64,000 nucleotides of DNA from Sipunculus nudus (Eukaryota > Annelida > Sipuncula > Golfingiida > Sipunculidae): the NCBI GenBank assembly GCA_026874595.1, contig CM049317.1, positions 30,068,901-30,132,900 of the forward strand, read 5' to 3'. The notes beneath the pieces are model-generated. The model was not told the DNA's origin, ran no database searches, and worked only from the letters and a program-made list of their open reading frames with translations. Shown piece after piece: positions 1 through 11,885 of this stretch. Both the position numbers and the translations under genes were made by a program. Every line of letters starts with the position of its first letter. The first letter of the stretch is position 1.

Positions 1-4
1 TCAG

Positions 5-88
5 CGCTACCTCCGACAGGTTTGAGATGGTTCTGAGTGATCGTTTGGGAAGAACTACATCCAAGGAACAATATGCTTACTTCTACAG
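5..88 (+). CDS. gene 1 exon 3
   Basis: The window opens on what looks like the acceptor (AG at 3-4). One base completes a phase-2 codon and the exon reads on through SDRLGR and SKEQYAYFYR, the DNase I E78 block. Donor GT at 89-90, phase 2, as in the matching exons of genes 2 and 3. Confidence 0.88.
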
Positions 89-3000
89 GTAAAAAGTTAC
101 ATTCATAGCTAATCGTATTCATTTCTGTGGTTTATTTATTAATATTGTCATTCCCCCCCCCCCCCCCCGATTAAATTATTGACGCCATAGATATTAAGCG
201 ATTTATTCATGCGAACATCGATATTAAGCGATTTATTCATGCGAACACTGAAATGAGCAGATGTCCCTGGCTCATTAAGAGGACCGGTACACGCAGTGCC
301 CTCTATCTCCATTTGGCTGAAAGTGGAATACTTCCTTATGTGCATCAACGGGTTCTAAACCCTTTACAAGGGTACAGGCATGAAGACCTGTCATGTACAG
401 CTCCAACCCGCGCCATCAAGAGCTGTCAGAGCATAAATTAGGCGAACTGTACTGTGCAATTACATTATTTCGTGTTCGTGCATATTACTTCCCCTGAAAA
501 AGTTTTATTTATTGATATATAGCATTCTGATTCAGTTCTCTCTGTTCACTAAACAATCTGTTTGCCTAAGCGGATTATCCTATGATAATGATGGATCTGA
601 ATAAACATACAAATTATAATACTATATTCCGTTCACCAGCCCTGTCCACTTAATCATTCTAACTTACTTTTCTTACAGGCGGTCATGCTCAAAACGTTTT
701 GTTTCAGACACTGAAAGAGAAAATGAGTAATTAACTGGAATAACATTAAAACAATAAATATGTAAAGGAAATATAAATATTTATCACATTTTTGTCAAAA
801 CGCAGCAATTATAATAAATTACGTTATTATGGAACGGCCATCGTATTTACGGAATATAGACAATGGATGACGCGTTGGGTCAAAGTTTCCGAGGAAAGTT
901 CACCGTACATCGTTGTGTTTGCCATGTCACAGATGTGAGTCGGTTCAAAGGAGCAGTGCCATTTAGGTGCAAATAACACACGAAAGGTGGCAGCACTAGG
1001 AAAGAAAGGAATTTATTTATTACAACATCTTTCAGGGTAGCCTTTATCAGAATAAAAGTCTGTTTACAGAAGGGCCCTGTAATACATAGATACATCACAA
1101 TAAAATACAATATTCAATAAGTCCATAAACTAAAATTACATCATACAATCACAGAACTTTAAGCGAAAATACGGTGACGTAAACACAGCTTAAGTTAAAG
1201 TACAAATATATGTGGTCAAGTTTCGTTATGAAAAGTATGCAACAGAGTTGCTAAAAACATAAAACGAAGTTAAAATAAATAAAACGAATTTAGAGTACAT
1301 ATAAAGAACAATTGTGTACAATATAAATGAAATGTGTATATAAAAGTCTACATAAGATGCGCATAAGTACGGTAATGAAAAATTAGACAACGCTCAAATA
1401 TTAGTATTATTTAGCTGTATACAAGTACAAAATGAAAGGTAATTATTCTATCTTCCATGGTATTACATGCAAGGAAATATGTGCGCGCTAGCCTTTTAAA
1501 GCTCTTTAGATTGTTGGCATTTTTTTAGTTTTGTCGGAAGGCTATTCCATAAAACACTGCCTGCATAAAAAGATGAGGTTTTTAGGATTTCTGTGCGTGG
1601 TTTCGGAAGATTAACATGGGAATTTACTGATAAACGGGTGTTATACTGATGAACATCACGGGTAAAAGTAAAGTAAGATTAGAGGGAGCGAGTCCATTAA
1701 TACATTTATGTCAATATCGATAAAAGAAACATGCATCGTTGCTCTATGTTCATCCATCCATTGTCATGGATAATTGCCAAGCTGCTGTGCGAGTGATCAT
1801 AAATGCCTGAGATAATTCTGGCTGCTCGGCCCTGAAGCCGCTGAATTATCATTACCGCTTCAGATACGGGGTTAGCCGTTGGGTTAGCAGTCAAATCTGG
1901 TAATAAGAAGTAAAGTTATTCCTCACAGGATGATTGTACAAAATATAATTTACAGCAGGATGGTTTTACCTGCATGGTTTATCCAACAAAGATATCAATT
2001 TGTAACGTCGGTGTTGACGAACACGTATATTCTGTTGGGGAAAGTGTCCTATGTAAATATAATATAAAGTTTAACCAATGATCGCGATGGTTTAATTGGA
2101 GGTTATGCATTATTGTCAAATTTACGTGCACATAAGTAAGATAAATATGACTCTTATTCTCTATTTCTCTATCTCTGTTCTCTATTTCTCTATCTCTGTT
2201 CTCTATTTCTCTATCTCTGTTCTTGACGTTTAGGCCAAGCAAGCTCAGTGTGACGGACACATACCAGTATGAAGATGTTAATGATGTCTTTGAGAGGCCG
2301 CCGTTTACTGTTCGCTTCAGCGCTCCTGGATACGGTATATCATGTTCTGATCGGCCGGCAGAGTATTTATACTATTCATTGTTTTTCATTTAAAAATCAG
2401 TTATTTTAAAATTAACCAATATTTCTGGGTCAAATATTTGGAAATTATAGCCTAGCAAGACAAACATAACAATGAATACAAAATATATGAACCACTTCTG
2501 AACAAACCCAAAGGGCATGGTTCAGATATATATGTTTTAGAAGATACTACCTATTACTGAAGATATACCATTTTTATGTTTCCGCTTGATAAATCATCTT
2601 TTTTTCTTTTCTTTCTTTCTATCTGTATATTTGTCTTAAATCTTTCAATACAATTTTCATTTTTATCATTCTTTTTTTTTCGGTGGGCTTTTTCGTTTTC
2701 ATTCTTCTTGATATTTCTTTTTCTCCTAGTCTTTCTTTTAGTCATTATTTTAAACGCATTTTATCATTCAAGCCATAAACTCAACTATACTGATCTTCTG
2801 TCACAGATATAGACGATTTCGCCTTCCTCGGCATCCACGTAAAACCGAGCGACGCCGTGGCCGAGATAGACGCGCTTGTTGACGTTTATGAGGCGGTGCA
2901 GCAGCGCTTTGGAATGTCGGTGAGTAACCGTCACGTGACCGCCACGTGATAAGACATCAGTACTTCTATAAAGTTAGAGACTGTTTCCCTGTGATGTATA

Positions 3001-5719
3001 TTTTACAAAAACGTGAACTGGCATGAGAGATGCCTTAGAATATACGGATTTTGGGTCCACAGGCACACGTTTCCAGCACTTAAATGGCTTATTAACCGTA
3101 AACACATTGAGTATGGGCGATATGTACCAGGAATAAAAGGTCATTTTATAACTAGTACATATCACCCACACTTAATGTGTTTACGGTTAATTAATAAACC
3201 ATTTTAGTGCTGGAAACGAGTGCCTGTGCTTGGGTCGATCCGAGGATTCAAAGAGATTTAATAACTTATTGGGCGAGGGTGCATTTTGTTTTGATCAACG
3301 TGGATCAAATATTAGAAAAATAAAACCACTTTTAACCAAAGAAACGTATGAATTCGGTGACCAGCATGCTTCTACTTAGCGGTCCACGAAGGTCAAATAA
3401 AAAACAGAACTGGCATTCCATAGATCAGTTTAAAATGATTTTTGTTCATCCTATATCAAACATGTATGGCGTTGATGGGGAGTATTAATACAACTGGTTA
3501 AGATTAGATTATTTGAAATTTTTATGGTTTCACCTGGCAAGAACAAGAACAGCTATAATTATTATAATGCTATAATTATTTTGTATTCTAGGATGTCCTT
3601 CTTGGAGGAGACTTTAACGCTGGTTGTAGCTACGTTCGTCCCGATGACTGGGACTTCATAAGACTGAGGACTGACAGTCGTTTTCAGTGGGTGATCGGGG
3701 ACAACGTCGACACCACGCTCTCTGCATCTTCATGTGCCTATGATAGGTGGGGATATTCTAGATCTATGTAAACCTTACATACACATGGGAGAATGACGCG
3801 TAACATGTTCTATTTCTGTGGCAAATAATTTCATGTTTCCAGGGTTATTCAACATGCTTAAAGAAATATACTTTGCATTGTATAATTTATCATTCTTCAC
3901 TGTCAGCCAACAGAATTTTAGTATCTCCGGTCAAAGCAATATAAACTTAGCTTATAAACCACAAATCTGCATTCTAAGGAATGCAAGCATCCGCCACGTT
4001 GGGGTCCCAAGATATGCTTACCAACCCGTGTTTGCATTCACTAATTGCGCCCAAATTTCCAGGTTTATTCGTGCATAAGTGTCCGCTCATTTGTGCATAT
4101 TCCGGGAATATTCCTTGAACGCATACCCTCTTAGCCAAGGCAATAATGGGAAAATTATCCCCAGATTCTTTCGTGCATAAATGACCAAACATTTGTGACT
4201 GTTCCTTGATGAAGTTCCTGGATCCGGATCATGTGAGGGATCTACATCAAAATCTAATTCTTCTTGGGTCCGTTCCCGAAATGCCCTGAAAATTTCATGT
4301 GATTCAGTTCCTGATTTTTATGTTGCGAACAAACACACACACGCACTCACCCGCGCGCGTACGGGGATAGACGATATATTCCTAGCGGAGGCAATTAGGT
4401 GCCCTTTAAATGGAAGAGCTCTATGAAGCATGATCTGTAAGAGCCTCCCCTCTGTCCGTCCCTACATGACATATCGGCCCACGTGTCCCGCAACATTTTA
4501 TCAAAGAAAAAAAGAAAACCCTGTGAATTTACTGCGTGTAGTCACCCTTGGTGGTTAAATTGTGAGCCAGTAGAAATACAGGTATTATGGTCACAGCACA
4601 GGAGACTCAGAGATCATAGAAAATGAGCTTCTAGATGGAAGTCTTAATTTGCAGACTAAACGTGTCAAACTGTTTCTGGCGCAACTTTCATGTTTTTGGT
4701 TATGTTGGTTGGTTAAAAGTATGTATGTCTGACGGACTATAAGAGGTCGCATGCAGATTCCACAGGGATTCGTGCGTCTTTAGAGACCACAAGTACAAAA
4801 TAAAACGAATGATACTCGTAAATTTTATACTCATAATTTTGATTGTCAGTATTTTAATATCACGTTGTATATACAATGTGTGATTATTCTCAAATCAACA
4901 GTTTCAAAATCTACTTTTTACGAGTGATACATTAAAAGTCGAAAGAATGCTATAATATTGATGGCCATCCACAAGTTATGAGGCATTATGTACAATTCTC
5001 TCCTGCAAAGTCGACTTTTTTTTATTTACAATTCTCGCGCCTCCTGGCTGGAAATAATGAAAACACGGTCCCAGCGACACTACCTTCAGGTGATAGATTT
5101 TAATTTATTTCATGTGTACAGCTGAAGCTTAAATTTATTCTAATTAACCTGGCCTCTGCAGCATGGCTGGGACCTATATGTTTGCGTAGGTTGAATTTTT
5201 AAACAAATATTTTTCCAAGTCAGCAATGAATTATAATATTTATACACGTGTAAATTTCTATTCGAAACAGGCTGGTCTTAGCTGGCAATAATCTTCAGTT
5301 TTCCTATGTTTCCGGATCCGCCACCGCCTTTCGGTTTGATGAGGCGTATGGAATTGATCTGGAGGCGGTAAGTTTTACAGAAAGATATCATTATGTGCAA
5401 AATAGTCTCGTTCACATTATTGAGTAACACGGTGGAGAGTAATTTGGAAATAAGTTATGGCGGCAAAAAGGTCAATCACTGCCTCCGTTCCGAGGTGCTG
5501 GCAAGGTTTGACACTGACAATCTTTTGGTCTTAAATGAGAAACAAGTGTTATAAGATATCAATGATTTAATTATAATAAAAACTGCCATACTAGTTCTAT
5601 CATGAAAGCATCTCACCCTCTTTATATTACTCGAGTGATTGTCATATTAGCCCAAATGGATTGTTTTTGTCGTTAGCCTGGACCATATTATTTATAGATC
5701 CAGTGGCGTCTATTTATCT

Positions 5720-5784
<65 letters not shown>

Positions 5785-6268
5785 GACCCCATGAATTGAT
5801 CGCTCTTCATGTGGGCTGCATGTGGTATTTTGTCCTTTCAGGGGATCACTTTGTTATCAATTATGAAAAAGGTGGTATAATGTTAAAAATATGAATAGAT
5901 AAGGTCGGTCTTTGCTATCTCTATGATATTTGTGTTACACGCTTAAGTTATTTTTTCAATTATTTCAGATATTTTTTCCTTATAAGCAAAGGAACACACA
6001 AAAGGACTATAGATAGTATTGTAAAATAATTGCAATTTAATCGGATTATTAACATAAAATTTTAAAAGAAAAGAAAATTATATGCTGTACGACAACTGTT
6101 CTTGACATTTGATCTTGACAAATGTTGCTCAATTCGTACAAGTTCATTAAAATGACAACTGTGGTTCTCGGGTCTCCTCGGCATCTTTTCTGATATTGTA
6201 CAAATATTAATTTCTTTCAGGCCAAGGAAGTAAGCGATCATTATCCTGTCGACATGAACGTCAGATAA
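5..6268 (+). CDS. DNase I-like gene 1 (5' partial, exons 3-8)
   Basis: Secreted DNase I family endonuclease that cuts DNA with divalent metals. Six joined exons (5-88, 2234-2334, 2807-2919, 3592-3746, 5271-5367, 6221-6268) read through in one frame with GT-AG introns and end at TAA 6266-6268. Exons 1 and 2 (signal peptide, N7, E39) lie left of the window. Bovine-numbered residues seen: E78 in SKEQYAY, H134 in GIHVKPSD, D168/N170/C173 in GGDFNAGCSYV, C209/D212 in CAYDR, and D251/H252 in VSDHYPV. Every catalytic residue in the sequenced part is kept, so the protein is probably active. Exon 4 lacks the C101-C104 loop of vertebrate DNase I. A poly(A) signal AATAAA lies at 6279-6284. It runs in the same direction as gene 2, 9.8 kb downstream. 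Confidence 0.93.
153..168 (+). repeat. poly(C) run
   Basis: A run of about 16 C in intron 3 of gene 1, followed by two near-identical 30-bp copies of an ATATTAAGCGATTTATTCAT-type unit at about 190-245. No coding content is seen. Confidence 0.8.
1415..1880 (-). mobile_element. Degenerate non-LTR retrotransposon tail
   Basis: On the minus strand this stretch encodes pieces typical of the C-terminal end of CR1/Jockey-type reverse transcriptase proteins: RLQGRAARIISG, then GWMNIEQR, then after frameshifts a block with FTRDVHQYNTRL and VLWNSLPTKLK. Stops and frame changes separate the pieces, so it is dead. It is a 5'-truncated insertion in intron 3 of gene 1. The clade is uncertain. The stretch down to about 870 may be its 3' UTR. 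Confidence 0.65.
2157..2222 (+). repeat. 21-bp pyrimidine minisatellite (3 copies)
   Basis: Three 21-bp units of C/T-rich sequence (TTCTCTATTTCTCTATCTCT plus G) at 2157-2177, 2178-2198 and 2199-2219. The array ends about 12 bp before the exon 4 acceptor, so it supplies that intron's polypyrimidine tract. Confidence 0.9.
2234..2334 (+). CDS. gene 1 exon 4
   Basis: Acceptor AG 2232-2233, donor GT 2335-2336, phase 1 out. It encodes the DTYQYED and FERPPFTVRFSAP blocks of DNase I and has no CxxC loop. Confidence 0.92.
2807..2919 (+). CDS. gene 1 exon 5
   Basis: Acceptor AG 2805-2806, donor GT 2920-2921, phase 0 out, 113 bp as in genes 2 and 3. It encodes DDFAFLGIHVKPSDAV (H134 in GIH) and a helix ending QQRFGMS. 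Confidence 0.95.
3058..3228. mobile_element. 171-bp MITE with ~70-bp inverted repeats
   Basis: The left arm from CACAGGCAC is an inverted copy of the right arm ending GTGCCTGTG. The arms run about 70 bp each with few mismatches and leave a loop of some 30 bp. The flanks are TTTGGGTC on the left and CTTGGGTC on the right, an 8-bp target duplication with one mismatch. An 8-bp duplication and CA-starting ends suit a hAT-type non-autonomous element. It sits in intron 5 of gene 1. Confidence 0.8.
3592..3746 (+). CDS. gene 1 exon 6 (active-site exon)
   Basis: Acceptor AG 3590-3591, donor GT 3747-3748, 155 bp, phase 2 out. It starts DVLLGGDFNAGCSYV (D168, N170, C173) and ends SSCAYDR (C209, D212). 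Confidence 0.96.
5271..5367 (+). CDS. gene 1 exon 7
   Basis: Acceptor AG 5269-5270, donor GT 5368-5369, phase 0 out. It encodes LVLAGNNLQFSYVSGSA and then FRFDEAYGIDLEA, matching the DNase I IVVAG and FDFQAAYGL blocks. Confidence 0.94.
5724..5782 (+). repeat. (AT)n microsatellite
   Basis: Uninterrupted AT dinucleotide array of about 29 repeats in intron 7 of gene 1. Confidence 0.98.
6221..6268 (+). CDS. gene 1 exon 8 (last)
   Basis: Acceptor AG 6219-6220 behind a pyrimidine tract. It encodes AKEVSDHYPVDMNVR and stop TAA, with D251 and H252 intact. The exon and about 80 bp of the intron before it are duplicated at 11732-11885. Confidence 0.96.
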   Translation, partial: AKEVSDHYPVDMNVR

Positions 6269-6278
6269 AGTAGATATG

Positions 6279-6284
6279 AATAAA
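6279..6284 (+). promoter_or_regulatory. poly(A) signal, gene 1
   Basis: AATAAA 11 bp after the gene 1 stop. The same signal follows the duplicated last exon at 11866-11871. Confidence 0.7.
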
Positions 6285-6525
6285 ATATATTACACTAAAA
6301 AAAGTGCCGCTTCTCTCATGTTTCAAATAACCTCTTACATGTGTCATCAAATTTTTCTTGATGAACGGTCGTCTGAGACATGTTTGATAGGTGTTTTAAG
6401 TAGTCATATATTTCAACGGCTCGATTGTTTGCCTTTTCGGTTTAATATTGCGTCACTTGAATGTAAGTCTGTGCACGCAAAAGCACTCCAACTAAAAATG
6501 GCGTCATCTGCTATTGAATAACTAG

Positions 6526-8023
6526 ATGGCAACCGGTATTAACAGCGACTCTCCTCTAGACGATGTTATATCTTTGGCGAAAGTGTAGTTCAAGTCTGAA
6601 TCTGCTTGGGAACGTTTGAGAGGTATGTATTTAAGAAATCGTTCATTCAAATATCGCATTTTCTTATTGCGTCAGCATTGTGTGTGGCACCTGGTGGTTG
6701 TCCCAACTTTAGGAATATCTTTTAGGTCCAGGGAAGGTAAACTTTTAAATCGAGTACGGTTTAGGCACTAAAGCAGGGGTTACAACAAAATTTCTTGTTC
6801 AGGCGAATACATTAACATTTTTTGCCCCCGAATGCATAAGTTTCCCTGTTACAAACACAATATTTGATTTTATTGGAAATTTTGCCCAGTACAGGATTTA
6901 CGTTTTTCAAGTTTACTTAAAGCTTCATATGCGGCGGGTATAAATGGAATGGATACGTCATACATACGCCACATTAAACAGGCAGTTGGGGGGATATGGG
7001 GTCTGGGCGGGGGGAAGGGGGAGGGGATGTTAAAAATATGGCTGTGGTGGATATTTCAGGATATGGGCAGATCTTTATTTAAATGATTTATAATATGGTA
7101 AACAATACCATTCAAAGTCAAACTTTAATTTTCATATGTGCTTAACTAATAATTAATATCCCTTGTAAAAATGTTCTCATCAGGTGCCTGGGCTGAGCAT
7201 TTTTATAATTCTTAGAATGTCTGGAGTTCACTGAAGATCGAAAGAACATTTTAAACTCATTGCATGAACTAAAATGGATATCTTCCTCAATGAAGAAGAG
7301 CTCAATATAATGTTTACTTACTGTTCTCAAACAGTGAGATAGCAGTGGCGTGGATAAGTACAAGATATGTAAGGAAACATATATTTTACTATCATATGTT
7401 AAATGCATTTTTATTACTAATTTTTATACTGCTACATTAAATCAAATGTGTCAGATTCTAAGCAGCGCATTTATCTTTTATCATAATAGAACTGTGTATT
7501 TGTACTAGTCAAAATTAGTTTGATAAACAGGACAAGCTGTTTCATTTTTTAATTTTATGAACTTTTACTGGCATTTGGTAACTGCCAGGTTACAGCAGGC
7601 ATACGAATTTTTAAAATCAGGGTTCATATATAGGCTCCTGATACTTGATTTGCATAAATTGCTCATGGAGGTCATTAAGAAGCTGGTTATTCATCAGATT
7701 TATAGATTTATCCATATTGTACATTGTACATAGTTAGAAAGCCAGACAGTATATTACAGATTATGTTATGAAAAATTACATAATCTTACTGGATGTTTTT
7801 TTTTTGTTTTCATGCCAGGAGGACGCTACTGGAAGCAACACATTCGTCTGCTGAGGGAGCTGAGCCTTTCATGGTCTTTATCTATGATGATGAAGATTTG
7901 AGATCAGCAGCCATAGATGGAGATGGAATAGACATATATGCCATAAATGGCGCTGGATTAGTTTGGAGAAGCTTCTACCTGCTGCTTGCCTGTTACTTTG
8001 TACTGTATTTAAGTTATGCTTAG
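6526..8023 (+). pseudogene. Candidate two-exon gene remnant, function unknown
   Basis: Two pieces look exonic. The first, 6526-6622, starts ATG GCA, reads MATGINSDSPLDDVISL and ends at a good GTATGT donor, but TAG at 6586-6588 breaks its frame before FKSESAWERLR. The second, 7819-8023, follows a T-rich tract and CAG acceptor, stays open for 68 codons, is acidic in the middle (YDDEDL, DGDGID), and ends in a hydrophobic segment of about 20 residues and a stop; AATAAA follows at 8099-8104. That suggests a last exon with a C-terminal membrane tail. The phases of the two pieces do not match for this frame, so an exon may be missing, or the gene may be dead or misread. I recognise no family. Confidence 0.25.
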
Positions 8024-8104
8024 ACACCCTCAAACTTATCTTAATCATATATCTGACCTTTATAAACTAAAGGTAATCCCTTTATCCCCTTATAAAAAAA
8101 TAAA

Positions 8105-9287
8105 CAAGAAAACGTGGATATCACCGCACACAGCCTGCCTGTCTTGTTAATACCAAAGTGTTTATAATATGTGCGGGGCCCGCCACAGTATTCAAAACCA
8201 ATTCAACAAGGGCATCTGGTGGCAAGTCAGATAAGCCTGAGCTTTGCAACGGCTTTTTGCAACAAGTGACCTTTCTTCCTCCGCATATACTCAACCTTCC
8301 ACCTAAGGTTACATGTTTTTCCTGTTTGTCACCATTGCTGTGTTTACAAAACATATTTTTGATAAACAAGTTCATGCATCCTTAATTCACGAAGGTGTTA
8401 CAAGAAAATTTTACAATTAATTACCCTTAGATCATTAATATATACACAGAGGAAGCCAGGAATCACATAAATTCGTCTTCAAAAGATTGGTGAATGGGCA
8501 CCTTTAAGCATGTATGATCCTCTGTAATCTATCAGGTTTATCGGTCTATCAGTTTTTTAATTAGTGGAAAAATATATTTGTAATATTTATCCATTATACA
8601 TAATTCTCATTGACTATGGCCAGATTTTTCAGTCAGCATGTTCTAGTCAACAGAATCGTCTGTTATATTAAAAGAGCATCTGTACACTCTTTGCATATTT
8701 CTTTGTTACTGATGTTCAGCTGTTAGAAAAATGATTTAGGATAACTGTGAAGGGTGGTTATGGCATTTTGAAAATCTAATTGAGATGTCACAGTCTAGGA
8801 TTTAACTGTTAACAGGTGATCTTCATGACTCATTGGTTCCTTTATAAATTTAAAATCTAAAGATGAGTGGTATATGTAACATATTTTTTTCATGCAGTTT
8901 ACATGTACTGTAAATTATGCTTTTGATTTTAAAATGAAAATGATTTATTTTTATTTTTAATTTTGAGTCTTCACTCTGTCAAGATCACTACAGTATATGC
9001 ACCATCACTAGCACATCTGTGTGCTCCAGCACCACGCCTGATCTGTATGTTGTTTGTTGTTCATCTCTTAATGCTAACAGCTTTTCTTATTAATGGCTCG
9101 ATCGATACTTTAGTTTTTTTACATATGTGTAATATGTGCCAAGTACACCACATACAGAAACTGACTCCCAGAACAGTCTCAAGGTGAGAGTCTATCTGCG
9201 GAGAGAGTACCTTGGCCGATAGACTGTATATTCTGAGTAGAAGATCAAGGAACGCTTAAGGGATGACCCCGCCCCTCACCCGGAAAC
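8105..9287. other. Non-coding, nothing recognised
   Basis: AT-rich DNA without convincing exons. Short open frames at 8121-8385 overlap on both strands and at 8963-9187 lack splice context. Confidence 0.5.
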
Positions 9288-9387
9288 TTATTTTTATTAT
9301 TATCTTTATTATTATTAGTACTATTATTATTATTATCATTATTATTATTATCATTATTATTATTATCATTATTATTATTTTATTATT
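9288..9387 (+). repeat. (ATT)n trinucleotide array
   Basis: About 100 bp of ATT/ATC repeats. Its poly-Ile reading frame is an artefact. Confidence 0.95.
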
Positions 9388-11731
9388 CTCGGATGGTCCC
9401 TTATTTGATATGTTTTCCGGGAAAACTTATCAGAACTCTAACAAATCTATTATAGCAACTCACGAAGTACACGGTTTTGCAGAGTAACTATTAAACACTT
9501 GTTTATACGATTATGTAACAAGTAACACATTGTATATGCCTCTATACGCATACACACCATATCATGAAATACATCAGTTTACATATGAACTAATCTTGGG
9601 CAGGCCCCTATAGTGATAAAGTCGAGTTGTTATGAATAACAACATAATCTCATTAACAATCTTCCTCAGGCAAATGGTATTGTTTCTAAACGAAAGCTTC
9701 ACTGATGCATCAGGAGAGAACTCCTAGATACGTTAAGCCACGCTCGTTTTTAAACCTGGTTACCCGTTATCAGTCACAACCACAGCACATATTTAAGCAT
9801 TGTTGTTCTGGGTGGATGTTCTGTTACATATAAATCGCCTCCTGAGAGACAGTCCACCAGGAAGATGATATTATTTCTTCATCGAACGGGGAAACAGAAA
9901 GCGACATATGTTTACACAATCTGATGTTATGGCCTGAACAGGTCTTCAGTGTAGTAAACACTGCACCATGATATCTGAACATGGTTTCAACAATAATATT
10001 TGTACGTACTTTGGAACCCCGTTTACCTGAAAACCAGGATATAAATATAAAGCCATATTTAGTAAAACCTATATGGCATTGGTCAATTAAATACCCGGTC
10101 TTGATAATAAAGCGCTTACAGAAACCTTGTACCACCAGATTTTAAGATTTACTTCTTATTCTTTATGAAACCTCCTTGGTTCTATTGACCATTTCAAATA
10201 GTGTTCCTTGAAAATGTCTAAACAGATGTCAGATAATTTACATATACTTCTTAAATGTTTTACAAAATATAATCACCTCCTTTCAATAAATCTTTCTGCC
10301 TTACTCACTGATGCTTAATTGATCACCAAACATTTATATATCCGAAAATTAATATTATTTCCATGAATTAGTTCAAAGAATTTACAGGAAAGAAAAATAC
10401 AGTTTTAATAATTGTTTGTTAATTAAAATATATTCTGAAAGACAAATGGATAAAGTGAACTGAGATGGGCTCTATGATTTTGTTGCTAATGATTTGAAGA
10501 ATCTCGAAAAAGATTCAAGTATGATTGGAGAGATACGCGCTCTCCGAGAGCACTCTGGTTGCAATGGACATATCTGCTGAGGTTCCGCGTGAAAATGTTG
10601 GCACTGTTCACAACTGATATTTCATTTAGCTGCTACTGTCGTTTATAAAATCAGATAAAAGGAATGGTTTTTTTAGAGAATATCTGCAATAATTACCACC
10701 TTTAGATAATATCTTTGTGTGGTACATTTGTCCAAGCCATGCAAGAAGAAGTGACAGGATTGCGTCACAAATTCTAATGTCTGATGTGTGGTACATTAAT
10801 AAATACAGTTTATTTTATTAATACATATATAAAAAGTTATCATATATTGGAGCTTGTATATACCAAGTTTTTATGCAATTAATCTTGAGATACCATTTGG
10901 TGCTAGAGAATGTGCATATTTGAACTACATATATATGATCTAATATACATATGTATCACCTGAACCTCAGTATAAGAAAGTATAAACAGAAGTTGGGAAG
11001 TATATATATTTTATGTATGTGTGTATGTATATATTTCCTTCTTCATTGGAATCGTCATTATGTCGTCGAAATGAATATTTTCGCCCTTTAATACATTAAA
11101 AAATTAAATCTTGCAACTATACTATCATGCGGTAAGATTTTATTCACCGGTTTTAAGCGTGCGTTCGGTTTTGTTCAACAAGTGTCCCTGAAGTCAAAAT
11201 CTCAAAGGTGCGTATTTGTCCTGCGGTCCCCTCGATCCCACGTTCATACCTGATGATAGATGTAAACACATGTCATTAAATATCGTAGATATGTGTCCAT
11301 TTGTCATAAATAAATGTTGACACACGGTCAGAGATATCTCCGGGGGCAGTCAGTGGTCGACTTAGTCTATATAGTTATTAAAGTTTGTAGATGAGATTTC
11401 TATAGAGGTTTATAACATTATTTGTTACTATTTTACGAATCCCATTGGTACCTATGAATCATGAGCTAAATCACTTATCATGTAAATTAGTTATACTTAT
11501 TTATAAATATTTGCTAATCCCATTCTTTCTCCTCATATCGCTCAAACGCGACCAATGTTTATACCAATATCAATTGGTAAGCTCCTAAGTACCTCCCAGA
11601 ATAATTAAAAATTTCATACAAAACCCCCAGGATCTTGAGAATTAATGCATGTATTGCTCTGAATTTTGATTGGCTTGAATGTTGACCATGGCCAGGGTTG
11701 TCGGTCCCCAACATTGGTGGCACCACTTTTT
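9388..11731. other. Intergenic, no gene recognised
   Basis: The only longish open frame, 9824-10135 on the minus strand, has no recognisable domain or splice structure. The rest is AT-rich with short tandem TA/TG stretches near 10980-11040. Confidence 0.5.
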
Positions 11732-11885
11732 CATTAAAATTACAACTGTGATTCTCGGGTCTCTTTGGCATCTATTTTGATATTTAATAAATATTATTTT
11801 CTTTCAGGCCAAGGAAGTAAGCGATTATTATCCTGTCGACATGAACGTCAGATAAAGTATATATGAATAAAATATATTACAAAGT
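11732..11885 (+). pseudogene. Detached duplicate of the DNase I last exon
   Basis: A copy of the gene 1 intron 7 end, exon 8 and poly(A) signal (source about 6142-6300). The exon copy 11808-11855 keeps its acceptor, frame and stop, but CAT has become TAT: VSDHYP now reads VSDYYP, removing the catalytic H252. AATAAA is at 11866-11871. No copy of exon 7 is seen just upstream. It is either a stranded exon duplicate or, less likely, an alternative last exon that would give an inactive product. Confidence 0.85.

Noticed and set aside
9263-9487. Poly-Ile open frame
   Set aside because: It comes from the (ATT)n array.
9824-10135. 103-residue minus-strand frame
   Set aside because: No domain, no convincing start context, no splice partners.
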